DNA of 64,000 nucleotides from Lachnospiraceae bacterium. GTDB lineage: Bacteria > Bacillota > Clostridia > Lachnospirales > Lachnospiraceae. A model generated the notes under the pieces. That model ran no database searches, was not told the DNA's origin, and worked only from the letters and a program-made list of their open reading frames with translations. This document shows, piece by piece, positions 29,202 through 37,207 of the stretch (positions are counted from its first letter, which is position 1; each line of letters begins with the position of its first letter). Location: assembly GCA_910574865.1 (NCBI GenBank), contig CAJTDN010000008.1:62001-126000 (forward strand), read 5' to 3'. A program made the position numbers and the translations under genes.

Positions 29202-29435
29202 ATGCTGACACCAAAAGAAAACAAAAAAATCATTGACGACTACGATTACCTGGCCAACGCCGCCTCGTCGGGCGACTGTACCGGCCTGATTCCCTCGCTC
29301 CCGACCTCGGACACGGAACTGGAGTCCTATCAGGACGTTTACCAGTACCATCCTTCCTTTTCGCAAGTGTGGCACGCCGCCAATGGTAAAAACGCCTCTG
29401 GCGACACCGGGAACAAGGCCAAAAAAGACAATTAA
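29202..29435 (+). CDS. Small hypothetical protein
   Basis: 77 residues, hydrophilic, starting MLTPKENKKIIDDYDYLANA and ending in a Lys/Asn/Asp tail. CTGGAGG is 8 bases upstream of the ATG, a good ribosome site. No domain or signal is recognised. It is divergent from the PHP gene. The centre (ASSGDCTGLIPSLPTSD) resembles small conserved proteins of Clostridia, but I cannot assign a role. Confidence 0.7.
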   Translation: MLTPKENKKIIDDYDYLANAASSGDCTGLIPSLPTSDTELESYQDVYQYHPSFSQVWHAANGKNASGDTGNKAKKDN

Positions 29436-29520
29436 TGTCATTATTGAAATGACGACGCGGCTACCAAACGACCTTTTACAAATTTTTGTAAAAATTTTCG
29501 ACAAAATATTTGATTTTCCA

Positions 29521-29549
29521 TTGTCCTCGTATTTATTAAATGTTATACT
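29521..29549 (+). promoter_or_regulatory. Promoter of the zinc-ribbon membrane protein gene
   Basis: TTGTCC at 29521-29526, a 17-bp spacer and TATACT at 29544-29549 with TG one base before it (extended -10). Confidence 0.7.
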
Positions 29550-29589
29550 GTAAAGAGTGGTAAAAGATAGAAAGCGAGGATTCCCCATT

Positions 29590-31296
29590 ATGAAATGTCC
29601 GATTTGCGGAAAAGACGTAACACTGGAAAACAAACAGGTTGGCGTGACGGAAAGCGGCACCCCCATCCTGAATCAATACGCGGTCTGTCGTGACTGCAAG
29701 AAACAATGGAATTTGGACAAGCAGCGGGCAAAACGTGCCGCCGTGAAAACACAAGCACCGGCCAAAACACAAGCGGACGAGTCCCCCGTGGCAAAATCCG
29801 CGACCGACAAGGCAAGGCCAAAAGCCCCGGCGGTGCAATCCCCGGCCGGCAGGACGGGGCCGAAAGCCCCGATGGCAAAATCCCCGGCCGAGAAAGCCAC
29901 GTCCGACAAGGCAAGGACAAAAGCACCGGCCGAAAAAGCCGCGGTCGACAAATCCGTGGCGAAGGCTTCGCCAGCAAAGGCCTCTCCTGAAAAGACGGCA
30001 AAAGCTTCGTCGGCAAGGCCGCAGGCCGAAAAGGCTCCGGCGGCGAAGGCTCAGGCAACAAGGGCTTCCTCTGACAAGGCAGCCAAGGCTTCAATGGCAA
30101 AACCGCAGGCCGAAAAGGCTCCGGCAACAAAGACTCCGGCAGCAAGGGTTTCCCCTGACAAGGCGGCCAAGGCTTCGACGGCAAAACCACAGGACGGCAA
30201 GGCCTCCTTGGCAAACGGCGCTTCCGCCGATGGTCTTGCGGAACCCGTTACAAGGCAGATTCCACAGAAAAAGGTTCAAGAGGCCATGCTGGCCACGGAA
30301 ACGGCAGACCAGGCAGATACCGTGCGTAAGCTTTCCGATGCCCCGGCCAAAAAGGTTCCTGCCAAAAGGCCGGTTCGAAAAGCGGATGCCGATTCCGCGA
30401 AAGAACCGGCAAAAAAGGCCGATATCTCCCCCGAAGCAAAGCGGGTCCGTAAACCTGACCCTGCAGGTAAGCCGGCAAGGAAGGCCGAAACCGATTCCAC
30501 GGGAAGGCCGGCAAGGAAGGCCGATGCCGGTTCCACGGGAAAGCCGGCAAGGAAGGCCGATGCCGATTCCACGGGAAAGCCGACGAGAAAAGCCGATGCC
30601 GGCTCCGACGCGAAACGGGCCAAGGCAAGGCCGGCAAGAAAAGCTCCCACAGATTCCGACAAGGCAGCTTTGGACAAGAAAACAACGGATTCCAAGACCT
30701 ATGGAAACATTCCTTCCGAAAAGGAACGGGCCAAGCGCGAGCGCATGGTCAAAAAGGGCTACGAGGACATGCTGGCCTCAGATCCCAAATCCGCCGCCGC
30801 CAAAAAGCGGGCAGAAGCCGCTAAAAACGCGGCCAAGAGCATGAAAGGAAGTGCCAGGAAAGGACAAGGCGACGATTATGGCGAGGAATTCTTTGACGAC
30901 CTTCCACGCTTTCGCATCCTGCGCGTCATCCTGGGAATCCTTTCCCTGGCCGCAGGTGCCTACCTCGGCTATAGCGGGTTCCAGACGACCTCCCTGCCAT
31001 ATTACGTGCTTGCCGGATGCGCCTTGGTATCGGGTCTCCTATTGCTGATATTGCAAATGAGCAACACCCTGCTTACCTACCTGGTTCCGATGATGCTCTA
31101 CACGGCAGGTGGCGTGTTCGCCTTTTTGGAACGCGACGACGACGCGGTGCTCTTGTACGCGTCCATCATTTACGTCGTGCTTGGGGTCATTTTCCTAATT
31201 CTTGCCTTTTCGTCCAGAAAGGATGAAGATTATGGCGAGGACGAATATGACGAAGAAGACGATGGGGATGACGAAGACGAGGACTGGGACGACTGA
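29590..31296 (+). CDS. Zinc ribbon / Lys-Ala-rich repeat / membrane protein
   Basis: 568 residues in four parts. First, a zinc ribbon with two CxxC pairs (MKCPICGKDV and CRDCKKQW, residues 1-40). Second, about 360 residues of Lys/Ala/Pro/Ser/Asp low complexity resembling histone H1 or bacterial Hc1 tails, made of imperfect repeats such as RKADADSTGKPA (12 residues) and a longer SPDKAAKASxAKPQ unit. Third, four to five membrane helices (about 440-550). Fourth, an acidic tail (EDEYDEEDDGDDEDED). The start has CGAGG about 10 bases upstream; an in-frame GTG at 29557 has none. The membrane part resembles small YccF/DUF-like helical bundles but no family is named. Confidence 0.8.
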   Translation: MKCPICGKDVTLENKQVGVTESGTPILNQYAVCRDCKKQWNLDKQRAKRAAVKTQAPAKTQADESPVAKSATDKARPKAPAVQSPAGRTGPKAPMAKSPAEKATSDKARTKAPAEKAAVDKSVAKASPAKASPEKTAKASSARPQAEKAPAAKAQATRASSDKAAKASMAKPQAEKAPATKTPAARVSPDKAAKASTAKPQDGKASLANGASADGLAEPVTRQIPQKKVQEAMLATETADQADTVRKLSDAPAKKVPAKRPVRKADADSAKEPAKKADISPEAKRVRKPDPAGKPARKAETDSTGRPARKADAGSTGKPARKADADSTGKPTRKADAGSDAKRAKARPARKAPTDSDKAALDKKTTDSKTYGNIPSEKERAKRERMVKKGYEDMLASDPKSAAAKKRAEAAKNAAKSMKGSARKGQGDDYGEEFFDDLPRFRILRVILGILSLAAGAYLGYSGFQTTSLPYYVLAGCALVSGLLLLILQMSNTLLTYLVPMMLYTAGGVFAFLERDDDAVLLYASIIYVVLGVIFLILAFSSRKDEDYGEDEYDEEDDGDDEDEDWDD

Positions 31297-31324
31297 TTCA
31301 GGTTCGAACGATGAAACATGTCAA

Positions 31325-31366
31325 AAATATCGGGGACGGATGAAACATCCGTCCCCGATATTTCCC
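31325..31366. terminator. Bidirectional terminator
   Basis: A perfect 18-bp stem (AAATATCGGGGACGGATG with CATCCGTCCCCGATATTT) around AAA, flanked by A and T tracts, between convergent genes. Confidence 0.9.
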
Positions 31367-31374
31367 TTTTTCGA

Positions 31375-33780
31375 CTATGCGTCCACTTTCACGGCCAATG
31401 TCCGCGGCTTTAGCCCTTCCGCCGAGACGGTCACCTTGATTTCACCCGGCTCGTATCCGGCACGAACCACCGCCAACGCCTTTCCATAATACGTCGTGTG
31501 CGTGTCCGAATAGAAATCCTCTCCCATGTTCGGCCTTGCCGAGCCAAATGCCTGCAACGTTCCCGCACCTTCCACCTTCACCGTCACCTTGCAGTCCGCG
31601 GAAGACTTGGTGATTTTATTGTCGCCGACCAGGTCGATGTCCAGATAACACAAATCCTGCCCGTTCGCCCGAAGCACGGTCTTTTCCGGAGTCAACTGCA
31701 AGGAGGTCTTCCCCGTCGCCGTGCGCATCTCGCTCCTTGACACTTCCGCTCCCGACGCGTCATAGGCAATCGCCTCGATCCTGCCGGGCTGGTATGCCAC
31801 GCCCTTGAAAAATGCCTTGCACTCTTTGACCGCCTTCTTGCCGTAAGATTTTTCATTGACCTTCAATTCCACCTTGGCGGCATCCGAATAGACCACGACC
31901 CTCGTCTTCTTCCCCTCGCATCCCGCCCAGGACCAGCTGGCCACCGCGTCCGTGTCCCTCCACATGGAAATGGAGGACTTGTCGCCGGAATGCGTGACCG
32001 GATCCACGCCGATGGCCGGGGTGCCCCGAAGTCCCCAGATAATCTTTCCCCACTCCACTTCCGGACGCTGTTTTCCACAGATGTCCACGATTCCCGCGCC
32101 ACCGGAAACAATCAGCCCGTCGTTCCCCGGTTGCTTGAAGCTCTTGTACTGCACCGTGCCGATGCCGGACTCGCCCAGGTAATCCCAGCTCGTCCACATG
32201 AAGTCGCCAATCAAGTACGGCAGCTTCTCCACCAGTTTCCAGTTCGTATATAATTTTTTCGGCAATGTCTCGGAACCCACGATGATTCGGTTCGGATACT
32301 TGCCCCCGTCAGCCTCGTAACGGCTGGTCGCATAATTGTATCCGCTGATATCCAACCTGGAAAAAGCTGCCTCCGTCGCCGCGTCCGACTTTTTCCCGGA
32401 AGACATCTTGTCCATCATGTCTCCGGCCAAATTCATCATCATGTTGAAAAACGTGCTGGTCGGCATGTTGTCCATGGACTGGCTGCCTTTCTTGTTTTCC
32501 TTCTCGTCCTCCCCGCCATTGCCATACATGCCTTTTCCTTTGGCCGCCATCGTGGCCAGCATGATGTTTACCCCGGCCGTCACGGCGCGGGTGGAATCCA
32601 AAGACTTTACAAATTCGGCCTGCTCACCGCACAGTGCCTGCCCCTTAGGGATGCCCAACTCGGAAATCTCGTTTCCAATCGAATACATGACCACGCTCGG
32701 ATGGTTGTAATCCTTTAAAACCATCGCCTTCGTGTCCTCTTTCCACCAAATTTCAAAGTCCTCTTTCGCATAATCATACGGATTCTTATGAATAATCCAC
32801 TGGTCGAACGTCTCGTCCATCACGTACATGCCCAGTCGGTCACAAGCCGCGAGCATCGCCTTGGACATCGGGTTGTGCGAACTACGGATGGCGTTGAAAC
32901 CGGCTTCCTTCAAAATGCGCACTCTGCGCTCCTCGGCATCGGCAAAATTACAAGCCCCAAGAATACCATTGTCATGATGGATGCAACCGCCCCGAAACAG
33001 CGTTTCCCTGCCGTTCACGAAAAATCCCTCCGTACTCCAGGACAACGTGCGGATGCCAAATTCCTCGGCACACTCGTCCACCTGCCGCCCGTTCTCCATC
33101 AGGGACACCTTGCAGATGTACAGATTCGGATGCTCGTCGTCCCACGTCTTCGCGTCTGGGATGGTAAACGTATAGCCCGCCTTCCCTTGCACGACTTCCG
33201 CTTCCGCACCGGCTATCACGACTTCCCCGTCCAGGATTTCCACGTAAGCCTTGTCCCCGCCAACCACTTCCGCGTCCACTTCCACGGTCTGCTCATCCGG
33301 CGTCGTTATCTTCACGCCGTCCAACGCGATATGGGACGCGTTTGCCACGTAAAGCTGCACCTCGCGGTAAATCCCGCTGCCAGAATACCAGCGGCTGTTC
33401 GGGCATTTGGAATTGTCCGCGATAACTTTTAGTTCATTCTCCCCGCCGATTTTCAAGCCGTTCGTCAACTCCGCGTAAAAATTGGAATACCCATAAGGGC
33501 GCTCGGCAACAAGCTCCCCGTTCAAATATACGGCCGCGTTCTTGTACACCGCCTCGAACTCGATGAATACCACCTTTCCTTCCCATTCCGCGGGAGCGTT
33601 AAACTTCTTCGTGTAAATATACTTGCCGCCTTCGAAATAACCGCACGCCCCAGCCGTTGCGGCTTCCTTGCTGCGCGCCTCATAAATCATCGCGTCATGT
33701 GGAAGGTTCACTTCCCTCACGCCCGACTCGAAGCCCTCCTTGTACACGCTCCATCCACGATTAAAATCTTGCTTGACCAT
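31375..33780 (-). CDS. Glycoside hydrolase family 2 (beta-galactosidase type)
   Basis: 801 residues. Jelly-roll N-terminal domain (FNRGWSVYKEGFE, NLPHDAM, WYSGSGIYREV), immunoglobulin-like domain, then the GH2 barrel: GGCIHHDNGILGA, SSHNPMSKAMLAACDRLGMYVMDETFD, acid/base in VMYSIGNEISELG, and the nucleophile region IIVGSETLPK. C-terminal Ig-like domains of the DUF4982 kind close the protein. No signal peptide, so it acts on imported oligosaccharides. A Met-rich hydrophilic insertion sits in the barrel after the acid/base loop. Start 33780 has AGGAGG 8 bases upstream; the longer frame to 33894 lacks a site. A candidate -10 TATACT is at 34018-34013. Confidence 0.93.
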   Translation of the reverse strand: MVKQDFNRGWSVYKEGFESGVREVNLPHDAMIYEARSKEAATAGACGYFEGGKYIYTKKFNAPAEWEGKVVFIEFEAVYKNAAVYLNGELVAERPYGYSNFYAELTNGLKIGGENELKVIADNSKCPNSRWYSGSGIYREVQLYVANASHIALDGVKITTPDEQTVEVDAEVVGGDKAYVEILDGEVVIAGAEAEVVQGKAGYTFTIPDAKTWDDEHPNLYICKVSLMENGRQVDECAEEFGIRTLSWSTEGFFVNGRETLFRGGCIHHDNGILGACNFADAEERRVRILKEAGFNAIRSSHNPMSKAMLAACDRLGMYVMDETFDQWIIHKNPYDYAKEDFEIWWKEDTKAMVLKDYNHPSVVMYSIGNEISELGIPKGQALCGEQAEFVKSLDSTRAVTAGVNIMLATMAAKGKGMYGNGGEDEKENKKGSQSMDNMPTSTFFNMMMNLAGDMMDKMSSGKKSDAATEAAFSRLDISGYNYATSRYEADGGKYPNRIIVGSETLPKKLYTNWKLVEKLPYLIGDFMWTSWDYLGESGIGTVQYKSFKQPGNDGLIVSGGAGIVDICGKQRPEVEWGKIIWGLRGTPAIGVDPVTHSGDKSSISMWRDTDAVASWSWAGCEGKKTRVVVYSDAAKVELKVNEKSYGKKAVKECKAFFKGVAYQPGRIEAIAYDASGAEVSRSEMRTATGKTSLQLTPEKTVLRANGQDLCYLDIDLVGDNKITKSSADCKVTVKVEGAGTLQAFGSARPNMGEDFYSDTHTTYYGKALAVVRAGYEPGEIKVTVSAEGLKPRTLAVKVDA

Positions 33781-34103
33781 GCCCTCGTCCTCCTGACTAA
33801 AATTTTTTTTAAAATACTCTCGTCGAGGCGCAAACGATAATACGACCTCATGCGCCATCAAAGCATACTTAAATTTTATTGTACCTTGTTTCATGACTTC
33901 TGTAAACCATCAATCTCATGGAAATGTCCATTTATTCGTCATTTATTCATCACACGTTTTCCGCGCTCCCTTCACCATCCATAAATTGATTTTCTGCCGT
34001 CTTGTTCTATTAAGTATAGCACGCTCCACTTTAAAAGAAAAGCGAAAAATCAAGTTCAGGCAAATTCCGGGAAACTCCATGGTTACTTCCACCGTTCAGA
34101 AAC

Positions 34104-34121
34104 GTGCGCCGCCGGGCGCAC
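34104..34121. other. Short GC hairpin
   Basis: GTGCGCC / GGCGCAC perfect inverted repeat with a four-base loop, directly beside the 103-bp palindromic element that starts at 34131. The rest of the 350 bp between 33780 and 34131 shows only the candidate GH2 promoter. Confidence 0.55.
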
Positions 34122-34130
34122 CCACAAAAG

Positions 34131-34233
34131 AAGGGGCTGTCGGGTAATGCAGAAAACCCACAATATATGGCGGCGAATCCAGATGCGCCACGGCATATAT
34201 TGTGGGCCTGCAGTCATTTCCCGACAGCCCCTT
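34131..34233. repeat. 103-bp palindromic element, full copy A
   Basis: Ends AAGGGGCTGTCGGG and CCCGACAGCCCCTT are inverted repeats; an inner stem CCCACAATATATG / CATATATTGTGGG encloses a GC-rich loop. Copy B at 45960-46062 is its reverse complement with only about five to seven differences. It directly follows the sugar isomerase stop codon and could act as that gene's 3' end. Confidence 0.9.
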
Positions 34234-34250
34234 CCTCGTCTCATCCTCTT

Positions 34251-35102
34251 TTACACGTGCTTGTTCAAGAACTCCGCGCTCAGCTGGAACGACTTCACCG
34301 GGTCTTTGTCCACCCAGTTCTTGTGGCTCTCCAAAATAATGGCGTCCACCCCGTTTTCCTTGGCAATCTCCACCATTTCGACCAGGTTCATGTTTCCGTA
34401 TCCCAATTCCATGCTGTCGGACTTCAAAATCTGCCCGCCCGGGCCGCTCATGCGCGTTCCCCGGTCGTTGATATGGTACAGCTTCATCCTGCCGCCCAAC
34501 CGCCGCATCAGCGCGATGGTATCCACGCCGGCCTCCGTCGGCCAATACGAATCAAACTCGAAGTTCACGTATTGCGGATCGGTCTTTTCCAACAGCAGGT
34601 CATAGGCCGTCACCCCCGGCTCCACCTTGCGAAACTCGCAGTTGTGGTTGTGGTACAGAAGGGAAATCCCGCCCTCCTTCAAGCTCTTTCCGGCCGCGTT
34701 CAATTTTTCCGCCAGTTCCAGGACCGCCGCCTTGTCCGAATAATCAAACCGGTGCATGCCGGTGATGACGACGTACTTCGTCCCAAAGTCTTTCGCTTCC
34801 GCAATGACCCCCGCCGGGTCGCGTGAAATGCTCCCCAAATCCTCGTGGACGCTCGCCACCTGCAAGTCCGACTTTTGCATCAGCTTCCTCCAATCGAGCT
34901 TCCCGGTCTTGCCAATCGGCATCCCCGCCAACGTCGTCAAAATACCGACGATGGGCGGCATCTTCTTAATCATGAAGCCGTTCAGCTCGATTGCGTCATA
35001 GCCGGCCTCCTTCATCAGGCGCATCGTATGTAACGCCTTCTCTTCGCTTCCCATGACCGAACCAATTTGTATCATTTGCACCGCTTTTAAAATCATCATC
35101 AA
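34251..35102 (-). CDS. Sugar phosphate isomerase/epimerase (xylose-isomerase-like TIM barrel)
   Basis: 283 residues, one AP_endonuc_2/IolE-like TIM barrel. Visible elements are QIGSVMGSEEKALHTMRLMKEAGYDAIEL at the start, SVHEDLG, LLYHNHNCEF, FEFDSYWPTEAG, LYHINDRG and IILESHKNW, which supply the His, Glu and Asp ligands expected for a divalent metal. Such enzymes isomerise or epimerise sugars or inositol derivatives; the substrate cannot be told here. It lies between a GPH symporter and a GH2, which suggests processing of a released sugar. GGAAG is 9 bases upstream. An extended -10 (TGGTATCAT) near 35138-35133 suggests its own promoter. Confidence 0.87.
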   Translation of the reverse strand: MMMILKAVQMIQIGSVMGSEEKALHTMRLMKEAGYDAIELNGFMIKKMPPIVGILTTLAGMPIGKTGKLDWRKLMQKSDLQVASVHEDLGSISRDPAGVIAEAKDFGTKYVVITGMHRFDYSDKAAVLELAEKLNAAGKSLKEGGISLLYHNHNCEFRKVEPGVTAYDLLLEKTDPQYVNFEFDSYWPTEAGVDTIALMRRLGGRMKLYHINDRGTRMSGPGGQILKSDSMELGYGNMNLVEMVEIAKENGVDAIILESHKNWVDKDPVKSFQLSAEFLNKHV

Positions 35103-35254
35103 TACCCACTTCCTTCTTTATTTTGTAAATTAATGATACCACGCCCTTTCCTTGGCATGCGTTTGAAAATTTGATTTTTTGACAATAAATTGGTTTTTAT
35201 TTCAAACAAAATACTTTCTTCCCATGCCTGCCATCGGGGTTCATAATTTCTTGT

Positions 35255-35301
35255 CATATAAAAATAACGACCTCCCCGCAACTTGCCACAAGGAGGTCGT
35301 T
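35255..35301 (-). terminator. Rho-independent terminator of the GPH symporter gene
   Basis: On the minus strand AACGACCTCC pairs perfectly with GGAGGTCGTT, followed by ATTTTTATA. Confidence 0.85.
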
Positions 35302-35304
35302 TAT

Positions 35305-35334
35305 CATCCAACCGCACAGCTGAAAATTTTTTAT
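35305..35334. repeat. 29-bp dispersed repeat, copy 1
   Basis: CATCCAACCGCACAGCTG then AAAATTTTTTAT. A near-identical sequence is at 59414-59443. Both lie directly 3' of a minus-strand gene and beside its terminator-like hairpin. Confidence 0.7.
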
Positions 35335-35375
35335 GTACCAGTCCGTACGCCAATCCACGTACCATCAAGCAAATC

Positions 35376-36908
35376 TTACTGCTGCGCCGCCTGCGCTTCT
35401 TTCTTCTTTTCATTAATGTTCTTCGCCACCTGCACCATTCTCTCCTTATCCAAGGAATAGAACTTCATGCAGACCACGTTGATCAGCCAGCCGATAATCG
35501 GAAGTCCGACGCTCACGCCAACCGCCATGAACAGAATCGGCCACGTCGGGGTGTCGCCCTGCTGCGGAACCGTGTTCACATAGCCGATTACCATGATGAG
35601 AATACCGGCAATCAAAGAGCATACGGACGTAATCAGTTTGTCGATAAAGTTGTACACGCCTGCGAGTACCGCCGGGAAGTAGTTGCCGGAACGATCCAAC
35701 TCGTAGTCCACCACGTCGGCCCTCATGACGTTGCCGGTAATCGTCAGGATCATCCTCGTCGCCGTGAAGCCAATCTGCAATACGCAGTAGAGAATCAGCG
35801 GCAAGCCCCATGCACCAATCTTGGACATCCCCTTCGGCCCAAGAATCGTACAGAACACGATCATGATGATACCCAAGGCGATGGAAGCCCAGGACCACAC
35901 CGTCGTCGACTTCTTCGCCCCAAAGCGGGCCACGAAGACACCACCCGTAAACGCACATACAAGGCCGACCACCATCGTCACGTTACCAATCATTTGCGCC
36001 GCCTGGTAATTACCAATCAGCACGCCGCTCAGCAATGTCGTGATAACGGCCTGGGTTCCCATCTGTTGCGCGAACTTGTCGGAAATGCAGGTCAACATGT
36101 ACATCTGCGTCTCCCTATTGTCCTTCAACACCGCCACGATGTCCTTGAACGTCACGCCAGACTTTTTCTTCTTGCCGTCCTTCGGCTTGTTGCCATCGGA
36201 AACGGCCAGGGCCTCATACATTTCCGGCACGTCGACCTTGCTCACGCCAATGCAGCACAGTATCATGAAAACACCGGAAATTGCCACGTACAGCCAGCAC
36301 GCCTCGGCCAGGCACGGCATGTCATACTGGTTGTCATGCTTCGGCAAAATAAGGAATGCCATGATGTTTCCCACCAGCATCGGCACCAAATAGGAATATG
36401 CCGTGGAAAGCAGTCCCACCATCGAACGCTGGGTCGGGTCGTTGGTAATCATGATGCCGACCGTACCGCCGCCCATGCCGTTAATCGTATATCCCATGAT
36501 ATACAATACATAAACGATAATGAACACGATAATGCCGGCCACGCCCGTAAACTTGCCTGCCGCCCAGTTATACAGCAAGAGAACTCCCAATGATGCCAAC
36601 ACCCAGCCGCTAATCAGGAAAATGCGAACCTTCGGCAACTTCGGCGACATCTTTTCGAATGCGGTCGCGATCAACGCGTCCGTCACGCCGTCGAAAATAC
36701 GCATCGCCATCAGGATACCGCCTACAAGGCCGGGTACCATGCCATACCCCTGAGTTCCGATGTAGCTCGCGTAAATCATCAACAAATAAAACGTAATACC
36801 GCAGCCATTGTTCGCCATACCCAGAACAAGTTGCATAATTGACGCCTTTCTGTACTGCACGCCGTCACGCGCGCTGGCATTTAACATACCGCCTTTTTGT
36901 ACTGCCAT
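35376..36908 (-). CDS. GPH family sugar:cation symporter (MFS)
   Basis: 510 residues with about twelve membrane helices. GPH features include FDGVTDALIATAFEKMSPKLPKVRIFLISG in the first cytoplasmic loop region, INGMGGGTVGIMITNDPTQRS, and the central hydrophilic loop (about 220-260, with KPKDGKKKKSG). The family (glycoside-pentoside-hexuronide) imports di- or oligosaccharides with Na+ or H+. Here it stands between GH1 and GH2 genes, so a beta-glucoside or beta-galactoside is likely. GGAGGG lies 9 bases upstream of the ATG. The 299-bp gap to the GH1 gene holds a TATAAT (minus strand, 37007-37002) without a good -35. Confidence 0.92.
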   Translation of the reverse strand: MAVQKGGMLNASARDGVQYRKASIMQLVLGMANNGCGITFYLLMIYASYIGTQGYGMVPGLVGGILMAMRIFDGVTDALIATAFEKMSPKLPKVRIFLISGWVLASLGVLLLYNWAAGKFTGVAGIIVFIIVYVLYIMGYTINGMGGGTVGIMITNDPTQRSMVGLLSTAYSYLVPMLVGNIMAFLILPKHDNQYDMPCLAEACWLYVAISGVFMILCCIGVSKVDVPEMYEALAVSDGNKPKDGKKKKSGVTFKDIVAVLKDNRETQMYMLTCISDKFAQQMGTQAVITTLLSGVLIGNYQAAQMIGNVTMVVGLVCAFTGGVFVARFGAKKSTTVWSWASIALGIIMIVFCTILGPKGMSKIGAWGLPLILYCVLQIGFTATRMILTITGNVMRADVVDYELDRSGNYFPAVLAGVYNFIDKLITSVCSLIAGILIMVIGYVNTVPQQGDTPTWPILFMAVGVSVGLPIIGWLINVVCMKFYSLDKERMVQVAKNINEKKKEAQAAQQ

Positions 36909-37207
36909 TTTTTAAATCCCTCCATTTTTTCTTTTTTCTGTCGGAAATCCATCACGATTTTTCTTTCTGTCGGATATCCTACACATCTTTCACTAGTGTT
37001 GATTATAAACTTTTCATAAACATCATGTATCCGTATATTCGTGTTTTTATTCAGAAATTTGACAACTTTTCAAACAAAAGTGAGATATGGAAAGAATGTC
37101 GACAAAATCAGGCACATAAGGCTGAAAGCCGGGACATGAATGACAACACGCCATCCTTGCCCCGGCCTTCCTTTTATTATTTCCCATGACTTTGTTCTAA
37201 ATGGCTT

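Noticed and set aside
33781-33894. 38-residue N-terminal extension of the GH2
   Set aside because: No ribosome site before 33894, while AGGAGG precedes ATG 33780, where GH2 homology starts.
34131-34233. Insertion sequence with a transposase
   Set aside because: The element is only 103 bp and has no coding capacity; it can at most be a non-autonomous repeat.
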